In this document: positions 1 through 9,285 of the stretch, in pieces
How positions within the stretch are numbered: the stretch's first letter is position 1
Layout: each line of letters starts with the position of its first letter
Assembly: GCA_028281665.1 (NCBI GenBank)
Contig: JANQJK010000016.1
Coordinates: 248,001-312,000 of the forward strand
Source of the DNA: Hyphococcus sp.
Lineage (GTDB): Bacteria; Pseudomonadota; Alphaproteobacteria; Caulobacterales; Parvularculaceae
DNA: 64,000 nucleotides
Direction of reading: 5' to 3'
The notes under the pieces: model-generated
The model's input: only the letters and a program-made list of their open reading frames with translations
Database searches by the model: none
Told to the model about the DNA's origin: nothing
Position numbers and translations under genes: made by a program

Positions 1-612
1 GAGCATCCGTTGATCCAGCACAAGCTGACGATCCTGCGCAATCGGGAGACGCCGACGGCCCAGTTTCGGCAGGTCTTTCGGGAAATCGCGTTCGTGCTCG
101 GCTGCGAGGCGACGCGGGATCTGGCTCTCGGGCAGGTGGAGATCGACACGCCGCTGGAGCGGGGGGCCTTCCCGTATCTCGAAGGCAAGAAGCTTTGTTT
201 CGTGTCGATTCTGCGGGCCGGCAACGGATTTCTCGATGGGCTCCTGGATCTCGTCCCGTCCGCCCGCGTCGGCCATATCGGGATTGAGCGCGACGAGGCG
301 ACCCTTGAGCCGAGGCCCTACTATTTCAAGACGCCGGATAATCTGGGCGAGCGTCAGGTCATTTTGCTCGATCCCATGCTCGCCACCGGCGGGACCGCCA
401 TAGAGGCCGCCGCCGAACTCAAGAAAGCAGGCGCGGGCAGGATTAAATTCCTGTGCCTCGTTGCAGCTCCGGAAGGGGTATCCGCGTTCTCCGAGGCTCA
501 CCCTGACATTCCGATTATCGCGGCGGCCCTCGATCAGCGGCTCAATGATGTCGGGTACATACTTCCCGGCCTTGGCGACGCCGGGGATCGAATTTACGGC
601 ACAAAAGGCTGA
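1..612 (+). CDS. upp: Uracil phosphoribosyltransferase (5' end outside window)
   Basis: Reading frame is open from base 1 ([14 protein letters not shown]...); UPRTase motifs [14 protein letters not shown] and [13 protein letters not shown]-terminal [12 protein letters not shown]. Confidence 0.96.
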   Translation, partial: EHPLIQHKLTILRNRETPTAQFRQVFREIAFVLGCEATRDLALGQVEIDTPLERGAFPYLEGKKLCFVSILRAGNGFLDGLLDLVPSARVGHIGIERDEATLEPRPYYFKTPDNLGERQVILLDPMLATGGTAIEAAAELKKAGAGRIKFLCLVAAPEGVSAFSEAHPDIPIIAAALDQRLNDVGYILPGLGDAGDRIYGTKG

Positions 613-773
613 ATTTCGGGCATTTTTTGCCAAATCGCGGCGATTCCGCGCTGGGATTGCCTATTCCAATTCTGCTCGCCAGGCGCTATTTTCTGTCGCT
701 TATTGCCGGCCCCGTAGCATCGCCGTTCCGCGAAATCCGGCCCGCGTTTCAGGAAAGAGAATTCGCCTTGAAT

Positions 774-1793
774 ATGGCCGTCACTCCGCCGTTCGACCTC
801 AACACCCACGCGCTGAAATATGCGCCGGAATACGGGGAGCATGATTTTTCCGACCATCTGCCCATGGCCGTGACGGCCTTGCGCGAACTGGGCGCCTCGC
901 CGGAGCGGGTGGAGGCGTTCGCCAAGACCTATCGCAAGAAGCTGAAGCGGAAAAAAGTCGGGAAATCAACGATCGACGGGCTTCTCCTTTCCGCGCGTCT
1001 CGGCGACCCTACTGTCTATCCGGCGGCGCTCAACTACTTCCTGCACTCGATTGAGAGCGAAGGGCGCGCGCAGACGCTGGGCGAGCATCTGCCGGAATTG
1101 ACCGGCGCCATCGCAGCGGCGGCGTTCCACGGCGTGATCCGTGTGTCTTTCGGGCTGATCGCCAATAATGATGTCGAAATCGCCGCCGGGCTCGCTTACT
1201 GGCACGCTCATGCGACGCCGGTCAAATTCGCCCGGTCTATCGGCGCCGCCAATAATGACGCTCAGACGCTGCTCGACGACATAACCACAACCTTCGCCAA
1301 GCATCGGCGCAAACTGAAACTGGATCAGCCGACGATTTCCGAGCGCATCGCCGAGATCGTTTCCAGCCCCCAGATGGGCGCCGTTCTGACCCGCGCCGCG
1401 GCGGCGGACGTTCCGTTCGAGCAGATCGCCGCGACCGCCCTGCGGATCTACATCGCGTCGCTGGATTTCACCGCACTGCATTGCGTAACGGGCGTGCATG
1501 CGACCCGCGTTCTTGCCGAGCATGTGGTGATGGACGATCGGCAACTGCGCAAAGCGCTGTGGTCGAGCCTGCTTGCGGCCTATGCATCCATTGGCGCGCC
1601 GGCTCTGGAGCCCCTGGCGCCGCCGCCGACGGGTGCGCCCGATTGGCACGTGATTGCGTCCGCGGCGCAGTCGTCGGACGACGAGCACGACATCAAATTC
1701 GCCTATTCCTGTCAGGAAGAAGCCCGCCATTACGGTCGGGACGCCCATTACCGCTTCGCGGCGGCCAAGCGGCTGGGATTGATCCGGGGGTAG
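774..1793 (+). CDS. Questin oxidase family (DUF4243-like) protein
   Basis: Frame 627..1793, probable start ATG 774 (or TTG 768) after AGGAAAGAG; pattern NTHALKYAPEYGEHDFSDHLPMAVTALRELGA...HGVIRVSFGL...LHCVTGVHATRVL resembles the questin oxidase-like family. Confidence 0.65.
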   Translation: MAVTPPFDLNTHALKYAPEYGEHDFSDHLPMAVTALRELGASPERVEAFAKTYRKKLKRKKVGKSTIDGLLLSARLGDPTVYPAALNYFLHSIESEGRAQTLGEHLPELTGAIAAAAFHGVIRVSFGLIANNDVEIAAGLAYWHAHATPVKFARSIGAANNDAQTLLDDITTTFAKHRRKLKLDQPTISERIAEIVSSPQMGAVLTRAAAADVPFEQIAATALRIYIASLDFTALHCVTGVHATRVLAEHVVMDDRQLRKALWSSLLAAYASIGAPALEPLAPPPTGAPDWHVIASAAQSSDDEHDIKFAYSCQEEARHYGRDAHYRFAAAKRLGLIRG

Positions 1794-1805
1794 GCGCGCA
1801 GCCGG

Positions 1806-2687
1806 TCAGTTTGCCGCCGCTCTGGCGTCCTCGATTGATTCGATCAGCTCCCGCGTATCGAAGCCCTGCACGACATTTACGTATTCCCCGTCGAGGGACG
1901 CCACGACAAACGCGGGCGTGCCGTCAACGCCCATCTCGCGAACAATGTTGAGCGTTTCAACAATCGACTCCCGGACATTCGGGTCTTCGCGTCCTTTTTC
2001 GAGTCTCGAAAAATCGACGCCGTTCTTCTTTGCAATCGTCCGGATGCGGTCTTTCGTAAGGTCGCCTGACGCTTCCATCATGGCGAAATGCAAATCGAGA
2101 AACTTGCCCTGTTCGCGCGCGGCCAGCGACATTTCTGCGGCGAGTTCCGACTTTTCGCCGAAGATTGGATACTCCCGGTAAACGACTTTCACGTCCTTTT
2201 CGTTTTTCATGAGCGATTTCATCAACGGCGCTGCGCGCTTGCAGTAGCCGCAGTGGTAATCAAACAGTTCGATGACGGCGACCTTGGCTTTTTCCGGATT
2301 GTCCACAGCGACAAACCCGTGTTCTGGATCGAGGAGCCTGGAAAGGTTCTCCCTGGCGCCGTCGACGGCGCGCTGTTGCGAGCGGACGTGTTGAAGCCGG
2401 CTGAATTCGTTGACGGACTCGATGATGACTTCCGGGTTGGTCATCAGATATTCGCGAACGAGGGCGCGGATTTCGTCTTCCTGCCGATCTGAAAACGACG
2501 TTTCGACGGGTGCGCGGTCGGAGACGCGAACCGGAACGCTCACCCGTTCGCCTGCATCCGGCGCGGCTTCGCCTGCGCCATTCGCCGAAGACGGTTGCGC
2601 CGTGGAGAATGTGACCATCGATATGCCGCCGAGAGTAAACGCGCCGAAAAGCGCCGCGCCGATGCCCCATTTCGTTTTACTGTCCAC
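1806..2687 (-). CDS. DsbA family thiol:disulfide oxidoreductase (thioredoxin-fold, N-terminal signal/anchor)
   Basis: VIELFDYHCGYCKRAAPLMKSL CxxC active site, GVDGTPAFVV cis-Pro motif, N-terminal TM. Confidence 0.92.
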   Translation of the reverse strand: MDSKTKWGIGAALFGAFTLGGISMVTFSTAQPSSANGAGEAAPDAGERVSVPVRVSDRAPVETSFSDRQEDEIRALVREYLMTNPEVIIESVNEFSRLQHVRSQQRAVDGARENLSRLLDPEHGFVAVDNPEKAKVAVIELFDYHCGYCKRAAPLMKSLMKNEKDVKVVYREYPIFGEKSELAAEMSLAAREQGKFLDLHFAMMEASGDLTKDRIRTIAKKNGVDFSRLEKGREDPNVRESIVETLNIVREMGVDGTPAFVVASLDGEYVNVVQGFDTRELIESIEDARAAAN

Positions 2688-2749
2688 CGATCATTCTCCG
2701 CGTTGGCGCCGCGCCCGGCGCATGACTGACGCCTTTTAGAGCTAAAAAG

Positions 2750-4228
2750 TTATTCCGGTGCAAATGTCGGATCCGGCACGTCCGGCGCCTTTTCCGGCTC
2801 CGGCTCGGGCCTGCGGGTTGTCGGCGCCGGCTGTTCCACGCCGGACGGCAGCGGCAACGCCTGTCCCTCCGGCTGGGTCGCAAGGATAATGTCCGTGGCC
2901 TGGCGCCATTCCGGCGTGCCGCGGGCAAGCCCCGCCATCGCCCGCCGGGCGAAGCTGTTTGCATCGGCTTCGGCGCCGGCGTGATAGCGCGACTCAGCGG
3001 TCGCCAGCAGCGCCAGCGATTCCTGATCGAGGGCGCCATAGGCGCGCGCGAGTTCAAACCAGCCGAAGCTGTTATCCGGCTCCAGCAGCAACGCGCGCTT
3101 GAATTCGGCCGTCGATTCCTCGATCAGCACGGGCTCGTTCGACGCCAGCAAAGACCGGCCAAGTCCGATCCGCAACAGTGCATTGTCCGGCAGCAGGCTG
3201 ATTGCGGTGCGGTTCGGCTCGATTGATTCATTTGTGCGCCCGAACTCAAACAGCATCTGCCCCTCAAGCTCATGGAAATAGGGATTGTTCGGATCCTGGT
3301 CCGTCAACGTGCGGATTTCGGAGAGGGCCTCGTCAATCTTCGCAACGCGGAAATATGCGACGGCGCGCGCGTAATGCGCGGGTCCCGACTGATCGGTCAG
3401 GGGAAACTTGCGCAGCGTCGCGTTCGGATCGTGCAGAAACCCGTAAATCTTCGCCTGAATGTATCTGAGCCGTTCGATTTCTTCCGGTGAATCCACAACA
3501 TCGACGTAAGGTGATGCTTCGACGCGGGACTGGAGCGCGGTCAGACGTTCGTTGGCCAGCGGGTGCGTCAGGAAATAGGGGTTGATGTTATCGCCGCGAA
3601 TGATCTGGCTGTTGCGCAGCTTGCGCCAGATTTCGAGGGCGCCGATGCTCGAACGGCCGATGCGGTCCATATAGGTGATTGACGCCTGGTCTGCCGACGC
3701 TTCCTGGCCGCGGCTGTATTTCAGGAAATTCGCCTGACCGACGGTTTGCCCGAGGGACAATATGCCGAGGCCTGCATCGGGCGCGCCGGCTGCGATGGCC
3801 GCGGCGCCGAGGAGCAAGCCGAGAATCATCGGACGGGAGGCCGAGGCGAGGGCGTCGCCCCTTCGCGCCGTATGCCCGCCGGCGAGGTGGCCGGCTTCGT
3901 GCGCAATCACCGCCTGAACCTGGTTCGGCGTGTCGGCGATCGTCAAAAGGCCGGTGTTGACGCCCATATACCGGCCCCCGGCAAAGGCGTTGAACGACCC
4001 GTCATTGACGATCAGGATCTGGATGGAATCCGGAGACAGTCCAGCGGCGGCGAATATGGGTCTTGAGTAGTCGTCGAGGAATTTCTCGATCTCCGCATCG
4101 CGCAACAGGCTGATGCCCTGGGCCTGCGCCGCAGCGCCGCTAAACGCGAATACGGGCGCGGCCAGGGCCGCGACGGCTTTGCGCCAGGAAAACGCGGCGC
4201 GTTTGAGCAACGAAAATCTCTTCAACAT
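2750..4228 (-). CDS. M48 family metalloprotease with TPR-like C-terminus (BepA/YfgC-like)
   Basis: HEAGHLAGGH zinc motif (HExxH), signal peptide, C-terminal TPR-like helices. Confidence 0.9.
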   Translation of the reverse strand: MLKRFSLLKRAAFSWRKAVAALAAPVFAFSGAAAQAQGISLLRDAEIEKFLDDYSRPIFAAAGLSPDSIQILIVNDGSFNAFAGGRYMGVNTGLLTIADTPNQVQAVIAHEAGHLAGGHTARRGDALASASRPMILGLLLGAAAIAAGAPDAGLGILSLGQTVGQANFLKYSRGQEASADQASITYMDRIGRSSIGALEIWRKLRNSQIIRGDNINPYFLTHPLANERLTALQSRVEASPYVDVVDSPEEIERLRYIQAKIYGFLHDPNATLRKFPLTDQSGPAHYARAVAYFRVAKIDEALSEIRTLTDQDPNNPYFHELEGQMLFEFGRTNESIEPNRTAISLLPDNALLRIGLGRSLLASNEPVLIEESTAEFKRALLLEPDNSFGWFELARAYGALDQESLALLATAESRYHAGAEADANSFARRAMAGLARGTPEWRQATDIILATQPEGQALPLPSGVEQPAPTTRRPEPEPEKAPDVPDPTFAPE

Positions 4229-4355
4229 ACCTTTAAAACTTTAGCGGCGAACCGCGGCGATTTCGAGGCGGCGCCGGTATCCTGCGTTACCGGGCGCCGC
4301 AATCGTGATCCTGTTTAACGCGCCGGATTGCTCAATCCGTCGCAATGGGTCGCGA

Positions 4356-7238
4356 TCAGGAGGCTGACCGATGCCACCAGCCGCGTCGCGCAGGCTTTTG
4401 CGGCGCGGTCGGACCGTCTTCCGGGTTGGATTCGCCGGCGGAAGCGTCCGGTTGTACGTCGTCTTCCTTTTCGTGCGCGCCTGCGTCGTCGCCGTTTTGT
4501 TGTGCGCCGTTGGAGCCGGCAGAAGGCATTGCATCATCCGGTGCGGCGTCTGGCTGTGTTTCTTCCGCAGCGGTGGGTGCCGGGCCGGCGTTGTCCGCTG
4601 CATCGCCGGCGGCGTTTGCTTCGTCTTGCTCCGTCGCAGGATCGGCACTCTTTTCTGCGTCGTCTCCGGCCGCGTCCGCATTGTCGCCCTCGGCAGACTC
4701 GGACGCCTCTGCGCTCGTCGTCTCCTTGCGGTTGCGGCGCCCGCCGCGGCGCCCGCGGCGCCGACGTTTTTTCGGCTTGTCTTCGGACTCTTCGTCACTT
4801 GACGGAGCGTCCGCCGACTGCGTCTCCGATGCGGCGTCGTCGCCGTCGCCGGCGGTTTCGCGCTGATCGCCGTCGTCCCGGTCGCGCCGCGGGCGCCGTC
4901 GCCGGCGTCGCTTTTTCGGCTTCTCTTCAGAGTCAGCGCTTTGCTCCGCTCCGGCGTCGTCGTCTGTGACGTCCGCATCATCCATGTCGAGCGGCTCGGT
5001 CTGATCGGCCCGGACGACGGGCTGGTCCTTTCGCCGTTCCCGCGGCGCGCCGCTCGTCTCCAGTTCGTAGTCGTCCCCGTGCTTGTCGGAATCGGCGATG
5101 ATCTCGACGCTGACGCCGTTGGCCTGCTCAATCCGGTTTATCCAGTCCCGATGATGATTGAGCACGTGGAGGGATACGTCGATCGAACTGCGCACGGCGA
5201 TTGTCCCCACCTTGCCGGCAATCGCTTCCCCTTCGATGGCGCGCAGAATTCGGAGCGCCGCCATGTTGTGCGAGCGAATAACGCCGGCGCCGGAGCACGT
5301 CGGACAGGTTTGAGTCGTGCCGTCGACGATGCCTGAACGCCGCCGTTGCCGAGACAATTCCAGAAGTCCGAACGGCGAAATACGTCCGATCTGAACGCGC
5401 GCGCGGTCGGCCTTCATCGCGTCTTTGAGGGCGCGCTCAACCTTGCGGTTATTGCGCGGCTCTTCCATGTCGATGAAATCGATGACGATGAGACCTGCAA
5501 GGTCGCGCAGGCGGAATTGGCGCGCCGCTTCTTCGGCGGCCTCGATATTTGTCTTCAGCGCCGTCTGCTCGATATTGCGTTCGCGCGTGGCCCGGCCCGA
5601 GTTGACGTCGATTGCAACAAGCGCCTCGGTCTGGTGGATCACGATGTAACCGCCGGACTTTAAGCGAACCGACGGTTGATACATGCCGTCAAGTTGCGTT
5701 TCGACGCCGTGCTTCAAAAATATCGGCGCGCGTTCCTTGTAAGGCTGCACGTTTTTGGCGTGGCTCGGCATCAGCATTTTCATGAAGTCTTTCGCTTCAC
5801 GATAGCCTTCCTCGCCCTCCACATAGACCTTGGAGATATCCTTGTCGTAAAGGTCGCGAATGGCGCGCTTGATGAGGCTCGCCTCCTCGTAAATTAGGCA
5901 GGGCGCGATCGACTTTAACGTCAGGGAACGGATGTTTTCCCAAAGACGCAGCAGATAATCGTAGTCGCGCTTAATCTCGGTCTTCGTGCGTTTTGCGCCG
6001 GCAGTGCGGATGATCAGCCCCATGCCGCGCGGCACCTCAAGGCTGTCGACGACGCGGCGCAATCGGCGCCGGTCTGAGCCGTTGGCGATCTTGCGGGAAA
6101 TGCCGCCGCCCCGCGCCGTGTTCGGCATCAGGACGCAGTAGCGGCCGGCGAGCGAAAGATAGGTGGTCAGCGCTGCGCCTTTGTTGCCGCGTTCTTCTTT
6201 GACGACCTGGATCAACAGGATCTGGCGGCGCTTGATGACTTCCTGAATTTTGTAGTTGCGGAGCAGGTTTGCGCGTTTGCGCTTGGCGTTTTTGTAGCGC
6301 TCGAAAAGCGCGTTGCGCGCGGCGCGCGCGCTCTTGGCCGCGTCGTTCTTGCTGTCGCGGACTGTTTCCTCGTCCCCATCATCACTTTCATCGTCATCGG
6401 CGGAAACATCGTCGCCCGCGGCGTCGTCACTTGCTTCGGCCTGGTCCGCCGCGGCTTCAGCATCGTCATGGTCGTTTTCCGCATCGGTTTCGTCTGACGC
6501 CGCGTCTTCGGCTGCGTCCTCAGATGTCGCTTCCGGCTGCGCGTCGGCTTTCAGCGACGGCTCTTCGCCGTCTTCGTCGATTTCATCGCCGACGTCCGGT
6601 TGTGGTTCGGACCGTTCGCCCGCCGCTTCGTCATCGTCTGACGCCTTCGTCTTTTTGTCTTCTTCCTCTTCTTCTTCCGTTTCGCGGCGCTCTATTCGCT
6701 GGTCGTCGGGGGAGGCCGCCTCGTCATCGGTCTCGCTGTCGGACTGGGCGCGGACATTGTCCTCATCGTCGGCGTCATTGTCGCTGTCTTCCGAGGCTTC
6801 ATCGTCGCCGACGTCGGAAAGGGCTTCGGCGAAGCTTTCGTCCTGTTCGTCCTCACCCTCATCGTCGGAGCCTGCGGCGGAGGGCCCGGCGTCCTCATCG
6901 TCTTCGTCGTCGCCGCGCTGCGACAGTTCCAGTTCGGCGGCGAGCTCAGCGACTTCCTGCTCCGCTTCCTGCAGAAGATTACGGTCGGAAACCGGTATCT
7001 GGTAATAGTCGGGGTGGATCTCGCTGAACGCCAGAAAGCCGTGGCGATTGCCGCCGTAGTCGACGAAGGCGGCTTGCAGAGATGGTTCGACGCGGGTGAC
7101 CCGCGCCAGAAAGATGTTACCGCGTAATGGCTTGCGCGCCGCGGATTCGAAGTCGAAGTCTTCGATTTTGTTCTGGGATACGACCGCCACGCGCACCTCT
7201 TCCGGGTGGGCGGCGTCGATTAACATTTTTTTGGACAT
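4356..7238 (-). CDS. rne: Ribonuclease E
   Basis: MSKKMLIDAAHPEEVRVAVV start, S1 split by a long acidic insert, DFIDMEEPRNNRKVERAL, Zn-link CPTCSGAG, acidic/Arg-rich C-terminal tail. Confidence 0.95.
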   Translation of the reverse strand: MSKKMLIDAAHPEEVRVAVVSQNKIEDFDFESAARKPLRGNIFLARVTRVEPSLQAAFVDYGGNRHGFLAFSEIHPDYYQIPVSDRNLLQEAEQEVAELAAELELSQRGDDEDDEDAGPSAAGSDDEGEDEQDESFAEALSDVGDDEASEDSDNDADDEDNVRAQSDSETDDEAASPDDQRIERRETEEEEEEDKKTKASDDDEAAGERSEPQPDVGDEIDEDGEEPSLKADAQPEATSEDAAEDAASDETDAENDHDDAEAAADQAEASDDAAGDDVSADDDESDDGDEETVRDSKNDAAKSARAARNALFERYKNAKRKRANLLRNYKIQEVIKRRQILLIQVVKEERGNKGAALTTYLSLAGRYCVLMPNTARGGGISRKIANGSDRRRLRRVVDSLEVPRGMGLIIRTAGAKRTKTEIKRDYDYLLRLWENIRSLTLKSIAPCLIYEEASLIKRAIRDLYDKDISKVYVEGEEGYREAKDFMKMLMPSHAKNVQPYKERAPIFLKHGVETQLDGMYQPSVRLKSGGYIVIHQTEALVAIDVNSGRATRERNIEQTALKTNIEAAEEAARQFRLRDLAGLIVIDFIDMEEPRNNRKVERALKDAMKADRARVQIGRISPFGLLELSRQRRRSGIVDGTTQTCPTCSGAGVIRSHNMAALRILRAIEGEAIAGKVGTIAVRSSIDVSLHVLNHHRDWINRIEQANGVSVEIIADSDKHGDDYELETSGAPRERRKDQPVVRADQTEPLDMDDADVTDDDAGAEQSADSEEKPKKRRRRRRPRRDRDDGDQRETAGDGDDAASETQSADAPSSDEESEDKPKKRRRRGRRGGRRNRKETTSAEASESAEGDNADAAGDDAEKSADPATEQDEANAAGDAADNAGPAPTAAEETQPDAAPDDAMPSAGSNGAQQNGDDAGAHEKEDDVQPDASAGESNPEDGPTAPQKPARRGWWHRSAS

Positions 7239-7838
7239 TGAATTGGGCTCCGCGGCGCGCGCGATTCCCGAAGGACCCGCAGCCGGCGCCGCCTGTGTTG
7301 GTTCGCAGATCTGCGGACGCGATTGCGCGGGCGGCCCGGGAACGGGCACCGTCGCAAGTCGAAGTCGTGTTATGCAGCATCGGCGATGTTTCTTTAATAA
7401 GCCGGCGGGGCCGGCGCGTTGATTTTCCGGCGCTCAAAAAAACTCCAGCGCCTGCTTTTCGCTCCTCGCGTCGTCCTTTCCGACGCGGGCCGGCATTCAT
7501 GGAGCTGCCGGCGCTGATACCGGGACCGGTGAAGGTCCGGAATTTCGCTGGCGGCCGCGAGCGCTGGGCGTCCGCTAAACCGCCGATTTTCATCATCTGC
7601 GATGTGGCGAAATACTGCCGGAATCGCAAGTCATTTTTACCATGCCGGAGCCGGTGGAAAAAGAAAAGGCGGCTCACGGCGCGACTCAATCTCCCATGTG
7701 TTTCTGGACGAACTCTTAATTGCGCATTAACGGTGTGGCAGGAAAATTGGGGTCTCCGGAGTGTCTTGCGCAATCGGCCTCGAACCGGTCGAATGCGGCG
7801 TGCGTCGGCGTGGCCGCGCGAGGAAGTATGTTGAGGCC

Positions 7839-9116
7839 ATGAAAAACGCCTTCGTCACCGTTATTTTCGGGCTCGCCGCGCTTCTCGCGACGGCCATGCA
7901 GGCTGAGGCGGCGGACCTGAAATCCGTGCGATTCGGCCCGGAAGCTGGCAAGACGCGCATCGTTTTCGACATCGCCGGCGCGCCGACTTATGCGCTGGCC
8001 GGCGACGATCTGGGAAATGGGCGCTTATTCGTTGATTTTAAAGAGCTTTCCATTCCGCCATCGGCGCTGGCGCTGCAACCGGCGATGGGGCATGTGGCGA
8101 ACTACCAGTTCGTCAAACAGAGCGACGGCCGCCTGCGCGCTGTGCTGACCCTGAAGAAAACGGCGAAAATCGGCGAAAGCTTCATTATTGAGCCCTCCGA
8201 GAAGGTCGCCAACCACCGGCTGGTGATCGATCTCGTGAAGGGGGATAAGGCGGCGTTTCTCGCCAGCTTGCCCGCCCAGTATCCTGACCTCGGGCCCGTT
8301 ATCGAGCGGGCCACGGCGGCCGGCGATGACGAAATGCCCGCGCCCGCCCTGAAACGCGAGGTCGCCGCGCCACCGGCAAAACGCGTTATCGTTGTCGATG
8401 CAGGCCATGGCGGCGTCGACCCCGGCGCGATCGGGCAGGGCGGCACGCTGGAAAAGACCGTCACCTTGAAGGCCGCTTTAAAGCTGAAAGAAATTCTTGA
8501 AAAAACAGGCCGTTACGACGTTGTTCTCACGCGGATGTCAGCAAGGGACGTGCGCCTGATCCCCAATCAGGCCAAGGAGCTTGCGCGCCGCGAGACGCTG
8601 GCGCGCGACAGCAATGCGGCGTTGTTTATCTCGCTCCATGCGGACGCCCTCGGCGACAAATCGATTCGCGGGGCGTCTGTCTACACTCTGTCGGACAAAG
8701 GCACGGAGCGTTCGGCTCGGATGGCCAAGTCGCAGGGCAATTACACGGTATACCGGCTGGATACCCGTGAGTTCCAGGACGATGCGTATGTGGGCGATAT
8801 CCTGTTCGACATTGCGCAGGGCAAGACCAATACGGCTTCGTCGCGGTTTGCGGACAAGCTTTTGAAGGAGCTTTCGGGGAAAATTCCGCTGCTCAACAAG
8901 TCTCACCGCAAGGCGGACCTGCGGGTGCTGCTTGCGCCGGATGTGCCGGCGGTGCTGTTTGAAATGGCTTTTATCTCCAACGCCAAGGACGAAGTGAACC
9001 TGAAATCAGCCGCCTGGCGAAATCGCACCATGGGAGCGGTCGCCAGAGCCATCGATAAGTATTTTGAGGAAAACCCGCAGCAATTCGCGCAGACCGGGGC
9101 CGCCGGCGGGAACTGA
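7839..9116 (+). CDS. amiC: N-acetylmuramoyl-L-alanine amidase with AMIN domain
   Basis: Signal peptide; VVDAGHGGVDPGAIG, ALFISLHADA and LFEMAFISNAKDE Amidase_3 motifs. Confidence 0.92.
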   Translation: MKNAFVTVIFGLAALLATAMQAEAADLKSVRFGPEAGKTRIVFDIAGAPTYALAGDDLGNGRLFVDFKELSIPPSALALQPAMGHVANYQFVKQSDGRLRAVLTLKKTAKIGESFIIEPSEKVANHRLVIDLVKGDKAAFLASLPAQYPDLGPVIERATAAGDDEMPAPALKREVAAPPAKRVIVVDAGHGGVDPGAIGQGGTLEKTVTLKAALKLKEILEKTGRYDVVLTRMSARDVRLIPNQAKELARRETLARDSNAALFISLHADALGDKSIRGASVYTLSDKGTERSARMAKSQGNYTVYRLDTREFQDDAYVGDILFDIAQGKTNTASSRFADKLLKELSGKIPLLNKSHRKADLRVLLAPDVPAVLFEMAFISNAKDEVNLKSAAWRNRTMGAVARAIDKYFEENPQQFAQTGAAGGN

Positions 9117-9285
9117 CCAATGGTCGGCGGTGTACGCAAATCAGCCGATATTTAACAAAAATGGGCATGATTGCGCCTCGCTGCCGCCGATATTATGCGG
9201 TAGCAATTCAGTCCCGGCGCGGGGGTTTGGGCCGCGCCGGTCTCAAAGTCAGGCGGGGCGCCCATCGGCGATGCGGTGAGAAACG

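Noticed and set aside
966-1748. 260-aa antisense ORF opposite the questin-oxidase-like gene
   Set aside because: Typical GC-rich antisense ORF (Arg/Gly/His rich); the + strand frame has coherent family motifs.
4241-5131. Long Arg/Thr-rich ORFs overlapping rne (4241..5131 -, 4328..4969 +, 6269..7027 +, 6313..7005 +)
   Set aside because: Shadow ORFs produced by the GAC/GAA-rich acidic segments of rne in GC-rich DNA; composition is a frame-shifted readout, with no start signals or domain patterns.
7305-7320. 12-bp palindrome CGCAGATCTGCG in the rne/amiC divergent region
   Set aside because: Real, but short and isolated; common by chance in GC-rich DNA with no link to a regulator.
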